64,000 bases of DNA from Solibacillus isronensis (GTDB taxonomy: Bacteria > Bacillota > Bacilli > Bacillales_A > Planococcaceae): assembly GCF_023715405.1 (NCBI RefSeq), contig NZ_JAMBOC010000001.1:1364001-1428000 (forward strand). Reading direction: 5' to 3'. The position numbers were made by a program, and so were the translations under genes. Shown in pieces: positions 45,408 through 53,343 of this stretch. Within the stretch, counting starts at the first letter, position 1; each line of letters begins with the position of its first letter. Under the pieces are notes generated by a model. That model was not told the origin of the DNA. It worked only from the letters and a program-made list of their open reading frames with translations, and ran no database searches.

Positions 45408-45422
45408 TTGAAAACGTTTTCT
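45408..45422 (+). promoter_or_regulatory. CcpA binding site (cre) before gdhA
   Basis: TTGAAAACGTTTTCT fits WTGNAANCGNWNNCW at every position and is nearly palindromic. It lies 50 bp upstream of the gdhA -35 box. Confidence 0.75.
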
Positions 45423-45472
45423 CTTTTTTAACATCGATTTCACACAGTGATGTCACATAAAATATAATTGAA

Positions 45473-45501
45473 TTGTTTGATAATTCATACTAATGTATAC
45501 T
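45473..45501 (+). promoter_or_regulatory. gdhA promoter
   Basis: TTGTTT (45473-45478) and TATACT (45496-45501) with a 17-bp spacer. The start site near 45508 leaves a very short leader before GGGGG and the ATG at 45527. Confidence 0.65.
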
Positions 45502-45526
45502 TATTAATCCATTTGGGGGTATTAAC

Positions 45527-46894
45527 ATGACGACAATGACAACAACGAGTAACGCACAGCAATATGTTGATGGAGTGTTTGAAAAATTAAAAGCTAAGAA
45601 CGCACATCAGTTAGAATTCTTACAAGCCGCGGAAGAAATTTTCCTTTCTCTAGTTCCAGTATTCGAACAACATCCCGAATACATTCAGCATAATATTTTA
45701 GAACGTATCATTGAGCCGGACAGAATCATCTCTTTCCGTGTCGCTTGGCAAGATGATCAAAACCAAGTACAAGTAAACCGTGGGTACCGCGTTCAATATA
45801 ACAATGTTATCGGGCCATATAAAGGTGGATTACGCTTCCATCCTACAGTAAATGAATCGATTATGAAATTTTTAGCCTTTGAACAAATTTTTAAAAACGC
45901 TTTAACTGGTCAACCGATCGGCGGCGGTAAGGGTGGTTCAGACTTTGATCCAAAAGGGAAGTCAAATGCAGAAATTATGCGCTTCTGTCAAGCTTTCATG
46001 ACAGAATTATACCGCTATGTCGGTCCTGATGTCGATGTTCCGGCCGGAGATATTGGTGTAGGTTCACGTGAAGTCGGCTATTTATGGGGGCAATACAAGC
46101 GTATTCGCGGTGCATATGAGGCAGGTGTATTAACTGGGAAAAAACCTGGCTATGGTGGTTCATTGGCGCGTACAGAAGCAACAGGATATGGTTTAGTATA
46201 CTTTGTTGAAGAAATGCTGCGTGAAGCAAAACTTTCAATTAATGATAAAACGGTTGTCGTTTCAGGTTCTGGTAATGTAGCTATTTATGCAATTGAAAAA
46301 GCTCAGCACTTTGGAGCAAAAGTTGTTGCCTGCTCCGACTCTGCAGGCTACATTTACGACCCGGAAGGCATTAACTTAAAAATTGTAAAACAGTTAAAAG
46401 AAGTTGAAGGGAAGCGTATTAAAGAATATGTAAATTATCGTCCAAATGCTATTTATACAGAAGGCTGTGACGGCATCTGGACAATTCCATGTGATATCGC
46501 TCTTCCATGTGCAACTCAAAATGAAATTAACGGTGAACAGGCCCGTACTTTAATTGCAAATGGCGTGAAAGTCGTTGCAGAAGGTGCAAATATGCCATCG
46601 AATTTAGATGCAATCAATGAGTTTTTAGCAAGCGATGTTTTATTCGGCCCTGGTAAAGCAGCAAATGCAGGCGGTGTTGCTGTATCTGCACTTGAAATGG
46701 CTCAAAATTCCGGCCGTAACTACTGGTCTTTCCAGGAAGTTGATGAAAAACTTCACGGTATTATGAAATCAATTTTCAAAGAAAGTTCGGATGCGGCGAA
46801 AAAATATGGCTATGAAGGCAATTTAGTTGTCGGCTCAAACATTGCCGGCTTCATTAAAGTAGCAAACGGTATGCTTGTAGAAGGCGTATATTAA
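45527..46894 (+). CDS. gdhA: NADP-specific glutamate dehydrogenase
   Basis: 455 residues. GQPIGGGKGGSDFDPKGK and FCQAFMTELYRYVGPDVDVPAGDIGVG belong to the hexameric assimilatory type (GdhA, EC 1.4.1.4) rather than the catabolic RocG/GudB type, which is about 30 residues shorter. It makes glutamate from 2-oxoglutarate and ammonium with NADPH. The cre site upstream suggests CcpA control; the position upstream of the -35 is compatible with activation. Monocistronic. Confidence 0.93.
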   Translation: MTTMTTTSNAQQYVDGVFEKLKAKNAHQLEFLQAAEEIFLSLVPVFEQHPEYIQHNILERIIEPDRIISFRVAWQDDQNQVQVNRGYRVQYNNVIGPYKGGLRFHPTVNESIMKFLAFEQIFKNALTGQPIGGGKGGSDFDPKGKSNAEIMRFCQAFMTELYRYVGPDVDVPAGDIGVGSREVGYLWGQYKRIRGAYEAGVLTGKKPGYGGSLARTEATGYGLVYFVEEMLREAKLSINDKTVVVSGSGNVAIYAIEKAQHFGAKVVACSDSAGYIYDPEGINLKIVKQLKEVEGKRIKEYVNYRPNAIYTEGCDGIWTIPCDIALPCATQNEINGEQARTLIANGVKVVAEGANMPSNLDAINEFLASDVLFGPGKAANAGGVAVSALEMAQNSGRNYWSFQEVDEKLHGIMKSIFKESSDAAKKYGYEGNLVVGSNIAGFIKVANGMLVEGVY

Positions 46895-46900
46895 TTAACA

Positions 46901-46947
46901 AAACCCGCAATCCCCTTTGAACAAGGAGTATTGCGGGTTTATTTTTT
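46901..46947. terminator. Bidirectional terminator between gdhA and usp
   Basis: AAACCCGCAAT (46901-46911) pairs with ATTGCGGGTTT (46930-46940), with T tracts on both strands of this convergent pair. Confidence 0.88.
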
Positions 46948-47368
46948 AACGTACTACGAGAACATCACAATTGGCGCTGCGTACAACATTTTCCGATACA
47001 GACCCTAGTAAGAAACGTTCTGCACGGTTTAAACCGGTCGCTCCGATAATGATTAAATCGGCATCGGTCAGGTTCGTCAATACCGCTTTCGGCGATCCTT
47101 CTTCAACGGATACTTGTACATTTTTAACGCCGGCCTGTTCTGCTATAACCTTGTATTCCTTTAACTGATCAAGTGTTTTTTCCTTTAGAGCTTTTGCATA
47201 CTTTAAATCATATGCTTCCACTGATCCGAATGAATGTGTATCAATTACACTCACTAAATTCAATGTCGCATCCGTCAATCGAGCAACGTTCATACCGCGC
47301 TCAAAAGCAATTTTTGCTTTTTCTGAAAAGTCAATTGCTACAACAATATTATTATACGTTTTTAGCAT
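46946..47368 (-). CDS. Universal stress protein
   Basis: 140 residues, one Usp domain. The start VVAIDFSEKAKIAFERG and the C-terminal ATP-binding motif GATGLNRAERFLLGSVSENVVRSA (read as G-x-x-G-x9-G-S) are intact, so it should bind ATP. The role is in stress or stationary-phase survival, mechanism unknown. AGGAG precedes the ATG. A perfect palindrome 36-57 bp upstream may be an operator. Confidence 0.9.
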   Translation of the reverse strand: MLKTYNNIVVAIDFSEKAKIAFERGMNVARLTDATLNLVSVIDTHSFGSVEAYDLKYAKALKEKTLDQLKEYKVIAEQAGVKNVQVSVEEGSPKAVLTNLTDADLIIIGATGLNRAERFLLGSVSENVVRSANCDVLVVR

Positions 47369-47403
47369 CTAAATCACTCCTTGTCTAAGATTAGTATAAC
47401 AAA

Positions 47404-47425
47404 TGTTACCATTATACTGGTAACA
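47404..47425. promoter_or_regulatory. Perfect palindrome between usp and purC
   Basis: TGTTACCA-N6-TGGTAACA is an 8-bp perfect inverted repeat, the size of a dimeric repressor operator. It lies 36 bp before the usp start and overlaps the promoter region. The regulator is unknown. Confidence 0.5.
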
Positions 47426-47543
47426 AAGAGCATACTATATCAAAGGTTAGACGTCTTTCTTTAAAATACGAACATTTTTACACTAATATTATAAAATCAT
47501 TCGTGTTATAATTAATTTGAAATTACTTTTGGAGGTATCTCTC

Positions 47544-48230
47544 ATGGAATTAATGTATATTGGTAAAACAAAAGATGTATTTAAACTTGAAAACGAATTA
47601 TATTTGCTGAAATTTAAAGATGACGTAACTGGAGAAAACGGGGTTTTTGATCCAGGCGCAAACACAGTCGGTTTAACAATTGATGGTGCAGGCCTTGCCG
47701 GATTGAAACTTACTTCTTTCTTTTATTCTAAATTAAACGAATTAAAGGTACCGACACATTATGTTGAGGCAAATTTTAATGAAGCGACAATGACGGTTAA
47801 ACCCGCGACTGTTTTCGGTAAAGGTTTGGAAGTTATTTGCCGTTTTAAAGCAGTCGGATCTTTTTTACGCCGCTATGGTGCTTATGCAACAGAAGGTCAG
47901 GATTTGGATTCATTTGTAGAAGTGACTATTAAGGACGATGAACGCCTGGATCCTCCTATTTCAGAAGATGCGCTTTCAATGCTTGGTATTTTAACACATG
48001 ATGAATATGCCATCTTGAAACAGCGCACAATCGAAATTTCAAAGTTTGTTGGCGCAGAGTTAGAGAAAAAAGGGTTAACGCTTTATGATATTAAATTGGA
48101 ATTTGGCCGCGATGCAAAAACAGGTGAAATTTTACTCATTGATGAAATTTCAGGCGGTAATATGCGGGCATATCAAGGCGATACATATATTGAACCATTA
48201 CAATTAGAAAAGATTATGCTTGCTGAGTAA
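47544..48230 (+). CDS. purC: SAICAR synthase (PurC family)
   Basis: 228 residues from an ATG with GGAGGT 7 nt upstream. MYIGKTKDVFKLEN, KLTSFFYSKLNELKVPTHY, ICRFKAVGSFLRRYG and ILLIDEISGGNMR are the ATP-grasp-like motifs of phosphoribosylaminoimidazole-succinocarboxamide synthase. The order is unusual: Bacilli keep purC inside the pur operon, and here it stands alone. It may be an extra paralogue, or the usual copy has moved. The GDIGVG-type motif is not present, so substrate variance is possible. Confidence 0.8.
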   Translation: MELMYIGKTKDVFKLENELYLLKFKDDVTGENGVFDPGANTVGLTIDGAGLAGLKLTSFFYSKLNELKVPTHYVEANFNEATMTVKPATVFGKGLEVICRFKAVGSFLRRYGAYATEGQDLDSFVEVTIKDDERLDPPISEDALSMLGILTHDEYAILKQRTIEISKFVGAELEKKGLTLYDIKLEFGRDAKTGEILLIDEISGGNMRAYQGDTYIEPLQLEKIMLAE

Positions 48231-48265
48231 TTTTATTTTTTTAATGCCATTCATCAAGCACTATA

Positions 48266-48306
48266 GGGACATCTCGGACTTTCCGGTATGTTCCTTTTAT
48301 TTTTAC
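48266..48306 (+). terminator. Terminator after purC
   Basis: GGGACAT (48266-48272) pairs with ATGTTCC (48288-48294), with CGGA/TCCG inside, followed by TTTTATTTTT. Confidence 0.75.
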
Positions 48307-48349
48307 CCCCTTCCCTTTTTCTAAATAAAATGCTACACTAACTTTTGTA

Positions 48350-48365
48350 CTTCAACGCGTTGAAG
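48350..48365. promoter_or_regulatory. 16-bp perfect palindrome before nhaC
   Basis: CTTCAACGCGTTGAAG is a perfect palindrome, 30 bp before the nhaC start. It could be a repressor site, or an RNA hairpin near the ribosome binding region (GAGGT at about 48381). Confidence 0.5.
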
Positions 48366-48395
48366 CGCGAAACTATATAGCGAGGTCTAGTCATC

Positions 48396-49778
48396 ATGAA
48401 TGCAAAACAACATGTAAAACCACATTTTTTTGAAGCACTTATTTTAATTTTATTTATTATTGCACTCATCTCCTATAGCATTATGAAACTCGGCAGTGTC
48501 CCGCATGTTCCGATTTTCATAGCCATTATTATACTGATCATGTATGGTGTTCTGCGAAAAGTACCGTACCGCATCATGGAGCAAAGTATGATTGCTTCTG
48601 TTTCAACAAGTATCGGCGCAGTTTATATTTTTCTTTTGATCGGTGTTTTAATCAGCAGTTGGTTAATAAGCGGGACAATTCCTACACTATTGTATATAGG
48701 TCTTTCAATCATTACTGCGAGCTTTTTTTATGCGGTTGTCTTCCTTATTACAAGCATTATCGGCACAGCGATCGGCAGTTCTCTTACTACCGTTGCAACA
48801 GTTGGTGTTGCAATGGTAGGGGTTGCGAGTTCTATAGACGCTTCACTTGCTATTACAGCAGGAGCAATTGTTTCGGGAGCCTTTTTTGGGGATAAAATGT
48901 CCCCGTTGTCCGATACGACGAACTTGGCGGCGACTGTTGCCGGTATTGACTTGTTTACGCATATTAGAAATATGATGTTCACGACCATTCCGGCATTTAT
49001 TATTTCACTAATCGTATATGCCTGGATTTCTCCCAAAAGCCAGTATATGGACACAGAGCTTATTACAAGCTTTAAAGAAACACTGTTCGCAACAAATCTA
49101 ATTCATTGGTATGCAATCATTCCGCTTGTCGTTCTTATTGTGTGTACGATCTTTAAATTACCAAGCCTTGCTACATTAGCGATAAGTGCTATTTCCGGTA
49201 TCGTGCTATCATATTTCCACAGTTCTATTCCATTGAACGAACTGTTTGCAATTTTATATAACGGCTATTCAATGGAAACAGGAGTCGAAGCAATTGATTC
49301 ATTACTGACTCGAGGCGGAATGAACAGTATGCTGTTTACGATTATTTTAATTGTATTGTCCCTGTCTATGGGAGGATTGCTCTTTACACTCGGCATTATC
49401 CAAACTTTGTTGCAGGCGCTTCAAAACCAGTTGAAATCGGTCGGATCTGTTATTACGGGAACAGCTTTTACCGCAATCGGAATTAACGTTACAATCGGTG
49501 AACAGTATTTATCGCTGTTATTAACAGGTGAAGCATTTAAGGAAAAATTTAAAGCCGTTCAGCTTCATCCGAAAAATTTAGCCCGTACAATTGAGGATGC
49601 AGGTACTGTTATCAATCCGCTCGTTCCATGGAGCGTGTGCGGTCTGTTCATTGCTTCTACATTGAACATTTCTGTCATCGACTATTTACCGTTCGCATTC
49701 TTTTGCCTGTTAAGTCCAGTCATTACGATTTTGTTTGGCTGGTTGAATATTACGATTACGAAAATCACCAATAATTAA
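48396..49778 (+). CDS. nhaC: Na+/H+ antiporter, NhaC family
   Basis: 460 residues with about 12 hydrophobic helices. The family core is visible: GAIVSGAFFGDKMSPLSDTTNLAA and the later IEDAGTVINPLVPW. These carry the acidic and polar residues of cation exchange. It exports sodium for protons at alkaline or saline conditions. The gene is single, with palindrome upstream and terminator downstream. Confidence 0.93.
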   Translation: MNAKQHVKPHFFEALILILFIIALISYSIMKLGSVPHVPIFIAIIILIMYGVLRKVPYRIMEQSMIASVSTSIGAVYIFLLIGVLISSWLISGTIPTLLYIGLSIITASFFYAVVFLITSIIGTAIGSSLTTVATVGVAMVGVASSIDASLAITAGAIVSGAFFGDKMSPLSDTTNLAATVAGIDLFTHIRNMMFTTIPAFIISLIVYAWISPKSQYMDTELITSFKETLFATNLIHWYAIIPLVVLIVCTIFKLPSLATLAISAISGIVLSYFHSSIPLNELFAILYNGYSMETGVEAIDSLLTRGGMNSMLFTIILIVLSLSMGGLLFTLGIIQTLLQALQNQLKSVGSVITGTAFTAIGINVTIGEQYLSLLLTGEAFKEKFKAVQLHPKNLARTIEDAGTVINPLVPWSVCGLFIASTLNISVIDYLPFAFFCLLSPVITILFGWLNITITKITNN

Positions 49779-49782
49779 AAAA

Positions 49783-49817
49783 TCGCCTGCTCCGTTATAG
49801 AACGAGCAGGCTTTTTA
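49783..49817 (+). terminator. Terminator after nhaC
   Basis: GCCTGCTC (49785-49792) pairs with GAGCAGGC (49804-49811), extended by GTT/AAC, followed by TTTTTATTT. Confidence 0.9.
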
Positions 49818-49862
49818 TTTTCCCGCATTCCCACTCCCCCATCAAATTAATCGATAATTCTG

Positions 49863-49924
49863 TTTACATATATATCATAAAGTGATATATTGTTTTCAGA
49901 CATATATATCACTTTATGATATAT
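49863..49924 (+). promoter_or_regulatory. padR promoter with twin palindromic operators
   Basis: TTTACA (49863-49868) and TATATT (49886-49891) are 17 bp apart. Two 21-bp sites (49870-49890 and 49904-49924) each read ATATATCA-N5-TGATATAT and are exact reverse complements of one another, centred 34 bp apart. The first overlaps the promoter. This fits autorepression by the PadR protein encoded next. Confidence 0.7.
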
Positions 49925-49938
49925 CGGGAGGTGACATA

Positions 49939-50253
49939 GTGAAAAACAATGAGCAATTGACCGATTCAATGTTTCATATTATGGCCGCATTAACAACGCC
50001 CCAACACGGATACGCGATTATGAATTTAATTGAAGAAACATCTAAAGGGAATATTTCAATCGGTCCAGCTTCAATGTACACGATTATAAAAAAACTTTTA
50101 CAAAATGATTGGATTTATTTATACGACGATACGGATTCAAGGCGTAAAGTGTATTTACTGACGCAAAAAGGCAAAACCGTTTTAAAAGAGGAGTTAACAA
50201 TTAGAAAGCTGATGATTCAATTAGCTGAAAGAGGAATGGAGGATGAAGTATGA
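49939..50253 (+). CDS. PadR-family transcriptional regulator
   Basis: 104 residues from a GTG with GGGAGGTGA 4 nt upstream. The PadR winged helix-turn-helix is clear (HGYAIMNLIEETSKGNISIG, then PASMYTIIKKLLQNDWI). The C-terminal helix is short. It stops with a 4-nt overlap into the DUF2812 gene, a common partner. It likely represses its own operon through the twin operators upstream. Confidence 0.92.
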   Translation: MKNNEQLTDSMFHIMAALTTPQHGYAIMNLIEETSKGNISIGPASMYTIIKKLLQNDWIYLYDDTDSRRKVYLLTQKGKTVLKEELTIRKLMIQLAERGMEDEV

Positions 50254-50963
50254 CAAAAACGAAGTATATGATGTCTGGTGGATTAGCATTTTCTGAGCAA
50301 AAGGATTTGGAAAAAATGCATAAACTTTCGCTTGAAGGTTGGCATGTCCGAAGTTTTTCATTTTTAGGCTACACACTTGAAAAAGGTGAATATGCTGATT
50401 ATGTATACAGTATCGATTATCGGACACTGGAAAATACGGATGAAGAATACTTTGAACTTTTCAAAGATGCAGGCTGGTCACTTGTGGATTCTGCAGGTGA
50501 TATCCATTTATTTCGTGCTTCTCCCAACACGAAGCCGATTTACACGGACCGTGATACAACGATTGAGAAGTATAAAAACCAAGTAAAACCGCTGAATCTT
50601 GCTATGGTGACACTTGTTCCAGGTACAATTATATCTTGGCTGATTTCACTACAAACAACTGACAGCATACACACACTTTTCTTTGGTTTAGCCCTTTTAC
50701 TGACAATACTTACGATTCCTTTACTGTGGACTGGACTGACTTCTTACGGTAACCAATGGAAGGCAGAAAATAAAAAGGGGCTTGTTCTACTTACAAAGCT
50801 GCTTCCCGCTGTTGCAGTAGTTATGGCGGTTTATGCAATAGTTGAATCCGACTTAAAAGCAGTACAAATCGTAGCCGCTGCTGTCATTGGTGCAACCGTC
50901 TTTGTAACGTTCATTACATTGTTTATGTCTCTTTATTACCGGTTTAAAGTAAAAAAGGCGTAA
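50250..50963 (+). CDS. DUF2812 membrane protein
   Basis: 237 residues. The N-terminal half is soluble and has FSEQKDLEKMHKLSLEGWHVRSFSFLGYTLEKGEYADY (in parts, residues 11-48), the DUF2812 signature. Four C-terminal hydrophobic helices follow in two pairs. Genes of this family usually follow padR. The function is unknown; stress or membrane response is a guess. Confidence 0.85.
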   Translation: MTKTKYMMSGGLAFSEQKDLEKMHKLSLEGWHVRSFSFLGYTLEKGEYADYVYSIDYRTLENTDEEYFELFKDAGWSLVDSAGDIHLFRASPNTKPIYTDRDTTIEKYKNQVKPLNLAMVTLVPGTIISWLISLQTTDSIHTLFFGLALLLTILTIPLLWTGLTSYGNQWKAENKKGLVLLTKLLPAVAVVMAVYAIVESDLKAVQIVAAAVIGATVFVTFITLFMSLYYRFKVKKA

Positions 50964-50964
50964 A

Positions 50965-50998
50965 AAAAGATAGGCTCATGAAAATGTGCCTATCTTTT
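50965..50998. terminator. Terminator after the padR operon
   Basis: AAAAGATAGGC (50965-50975) pairs with GCCTATCTTTT (50988-50998). T-rich on both sides, so it may also serve the convergent antiporter gene. Confidence 0.85.
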
Positions 50999-51016
50999 CT
51001 ATCTAAACCCTTAAAT

Positions 51017-52156
51017 TTATACGACTATTCTCTTCCCAAAAATTGCTTTTAACAAAGGCGGTGTCACGATTGTTGTTACGATAATTACGATAATAATCGA
51101 TGTATAGTAATTAGCCGGCAGCAAGCCACCTTCAAGTCCCATTGCAGCTAATATTAGTGCAACCTCGCCTCGGGAAACCATCCCAGCACCGACCCCCATC
51201 GATGATTTCGTATTGAATCCGGCTAATTTCGCACCTAATCCTGAACCAACAAATTTGGATACAACTGCAATTATTGAAAATACGATAATAAACCCGATTT
51301 GTTCTCCAATTCCATCGAATGAAACCGCTAATCCGATACTAACAAAGAAGAACGGAACAAAAATCCCGTAGGCAATCGGCTCAACCTTATGTTCGATTTC
51401 ATCTTTATATTCTGTTTGTGCAATCGCAATCCCTGCAAAGAAAGCACCGATAATACCAGCGATACCAAGGAATTCCGCAAAATATGACAAACCAAAACAA
51501 ATAATCAGGCCGGCACTCAATATTGATTCAGTAACTCTAAATTTCTTGAAGATTCTTATAAAGTGTGGGATAAACCATTTTGCCAGTACAATCAAGATGG
51601 CGAAGAATAATACTTTCTTACCGATTAATAAACCGATATTCGTATCTGATCCGGCAAAGAAACTCATAGCAATGGCGATTAAAATTACAACTACAATATC
51701 ATCCAAAACCGCAGCTCCAAGTAATGTTGACCCTTCTTTACTATTCAGCCAACCAAGCTCCCTTAACGCCTGTACCGAAATACTGACAGATGTTGCAGAA
51801 AGTAATAATCCAATAAAAATGGATTCTCCTACAGACAATCCGTAATATTGCGAACCTGCATACCCTAAAATAATCGGCAGGAGAATACCACCTAAAGCAA
51901 CATAGATTGCCGCTTTTTTGTTTCTATTCATTTCCTGTAGGTCGGTTTCAAGACCAGCTAAAAACATTAACAGTAAAACACCTATTTGACTGAACACGGT
52001 TAAAAGTTCAGTATCATGAACCCAGCCAAGGAGTGCTGGACCAAGAATAATACCTACAATTATTTTCCCTAGTACAGATGGTTGCCCGACTCTCGCAGCA
52101 AGATGTCCGGCGAGTTTGGTAGCAAATAAAACTAGAACAATTTGTAAAATAAACAT
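51017..52156 (-). CDS. CPA2-family cation:proton antiporter
   Basis: 379 residues with about 12 hydrophobic helices. The GerN/NapA/KefC-type core is visible: FLAGLETDL, the SATSVSISVQALREL segment, LDDIVVVILIAIA with the two acidic residues of the translocation site, and VSRGEVALI. No C-terminal RCK/TrkA domain. It exchanges Na+ or K+ for H+. The ATG at 52156 has AAGGAG 7 nt upstream. An intrinsic terminator lies just ahead of that site. Confidence 0.92.
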   Translation of the reverse strand: MFILQIVLVLFATKLAGHLAARVGQPSVLGKIIVGIILGPALLGWVHDTELLTVFSQIGVLLLMFLAGLETDLQEMNRNKKAAIYVALGGILLPIILGYAGSQYYGLSVGESIFIGLLLSATSVSISVQALRELGWLNSKEGSTLLGAAVLDDIVVVILIAIAMSFFAGSDTNIGLLIGKKVLFFAILIVLAKWFIPHFIRIFKKFRVTESILSAGLIICFGLSYFAEFLGIAGIIGAFFAGIAIAQTEYKDEIEHKVEPIAYGIFVPFFFVSIGLAVSFDGIGEQIGFIIVFSIIAVVSKFVGSGLGAKLAGFNTKSSMGVGAGMVSRGEVALILAAMGLEGGLLPANYYTSIIIVIIVTTIVTPPLLKAIFGKRIVV

Positions 52157-52174
52157 AAATTTCTCCTTCCAATG

Positions 52175-52222
52175 CAAAAAAGACAAGGCGGTGCCATAGT
52201 TGACTATGGCTCCACCTTGTCT
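52175..52222 (-). terminator. Strong terminator inside the leader of the antiporter gene
   Basis: A 20-bp stem (52203-52222 with 52181-52200, one mismatch and one G-U pair) is followed on the minus strand by TTTTTT, then after 9 nt by the AAGGAG of the antiporter gene. Any promoter for that gene must lie upstream, so its expression depends on reading through this stop. Confidence 0.75.
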
Positions 52223-52256
52223 TGCACTTTTTATTTAATTTAATGTTCTTAGCTTT

Positions 52257-52286
52257 ATTTTAATATAATTCCACTCGCTTTTGCAA
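52257..52286 (-). promoter_or_regulatory. Possible promoter of the antiporter gene, upstream of the terminator
   Basis: TTGCAA (52286-52281) and TAAAAT (52262-52257) on the minus strand with an 18-bp spacer. It would start transcription near 52250, about 28 nt before the terminator stem. Confidence 0.35.
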
Positions 52287-52327
52287 GTATATTCTATATT
52301 AAACTATTACAGTATTATGCTTTATCT

Positions 52328-53185
52328 TTAAATAATCCCCAAAAACGCCTTCAACTCAGGCATTTGCTTTTGTGCCTGTTCATAGCCAACCTCATAATTG
52401 GCTTTCATTTGATCAACTTTGCTTTCAAAACTTTTTATCGGACGGTCCGGTTTAAAAATAAACGCTTCCTGATCAATCTCTTTTTGAGCAATATATTGCA
52501 TTGTTTCATTATACATATCCGCACGATGTCTCATCGCAGCCGCGAGTCTTGGGTAACGTTTTTGGAAAAGCTTCGTTGCCCACTGATTCGTTTTAGAGGC
52601 ACTTTTTATATAGCCGGGTCCCCTCGTCAAAATTAGCAAATGCTTGTTATATCCTTTTTCGATGGCACGTTTAATTGGAATCGAATCGGATAGTCCCCCA
52701 TCATAATACGGAACATTGTCAATTTTAATCTCAGGGAACAGTATAGGAATGGCACATGTTGCCTGTAAAATATCACATGCTTTTGTCATTGTATGCGCAC
52801 TTTTATACTCCACTTTTCCGGTATATGCATTCGTCAGCCCGAACTCCACCTCACCCGGATAGTTGTAATAGGCGTCCCAATCAAACAAATCAAGCTGATT
52901 CGGCACGATATTATAGGCAAAATCCAATCCGAACAGACTTTTTTCCTTCAGAAAATTACGCATTCCCATATAGCGGGGATCATTGCGGTACGTTGTCAAA
53001 ACTCGCATAGTCCGTTCAGGCTGATTGGACATATAGGATACCGCATTGATGGCACCTGCCGAAATCGCCGCAATATACGGCATCTTTATATGTTCCTCCA
53101 TAAGGGCATCCAACACTCCCGCAGTAAAAACCGTTCGAAATGTCCCGCCTTCAAGAATTAGACTACAATCCTTCACTTCTTGCAT
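52328..53185 (-). CDS. Patatin-like phospholipase
   Basis: About 285 residues. The oxyanion segment LILEGGTFRTVFTAGVLDAL, the catalytic Ser in AAISAGAINAVSY and the Asp in YYDGGLSDSIPI make the Ser-Asp dyad. The first Gly of G-x-S-x-G is Ala here (A-I-S-A-G), which is uncommon. It resembles E. coli YjjU-type enzymes. I chose the ATG at 53185, next to the conserved start; an in-frame ATG at 53212 has a weaker ribosome site. Divergent from pepF. Confidence 0.88.
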   Translation of the reverse strand: MQEVKDCSLILEGGTFRTVFTAGVLDALMEEHIKMPYIAAISAGAINAVSYMSNQPERTMRVLTTYRNDPRYMGMRNFLKEKSLFGLDFAYNIVPNQLDLFDWDAYYNYPGEVEFGLTNAYTGKVEYKSAHTMTKACDILQATCAIPILFPEIKIDNVPYYDGGLSDSIPIKRAIEKGYNKHLLILTRGPGYIKSASKTNQWATKLFQKRYPRLAAAMRHRADMYNETMQYIAQKEIDQEAFIFKPDRPIKSFESKVDQMKANYEVGYEQAQKQMPELKAFLGII

Positions 53186-53343
53186 ATTATCACACTCTTT
53201 CCCTATTTCCATCGTTTCTCTATTTTACTATATGTCTTCTAAATAATATTAAAAATATTTATCGACCAAATTTTCACTACTTCCTAAATTTTCAGAAATA
53301 TGGTATTATTTATTTCGAATATCGTAATATTAGGAGGCTACTT

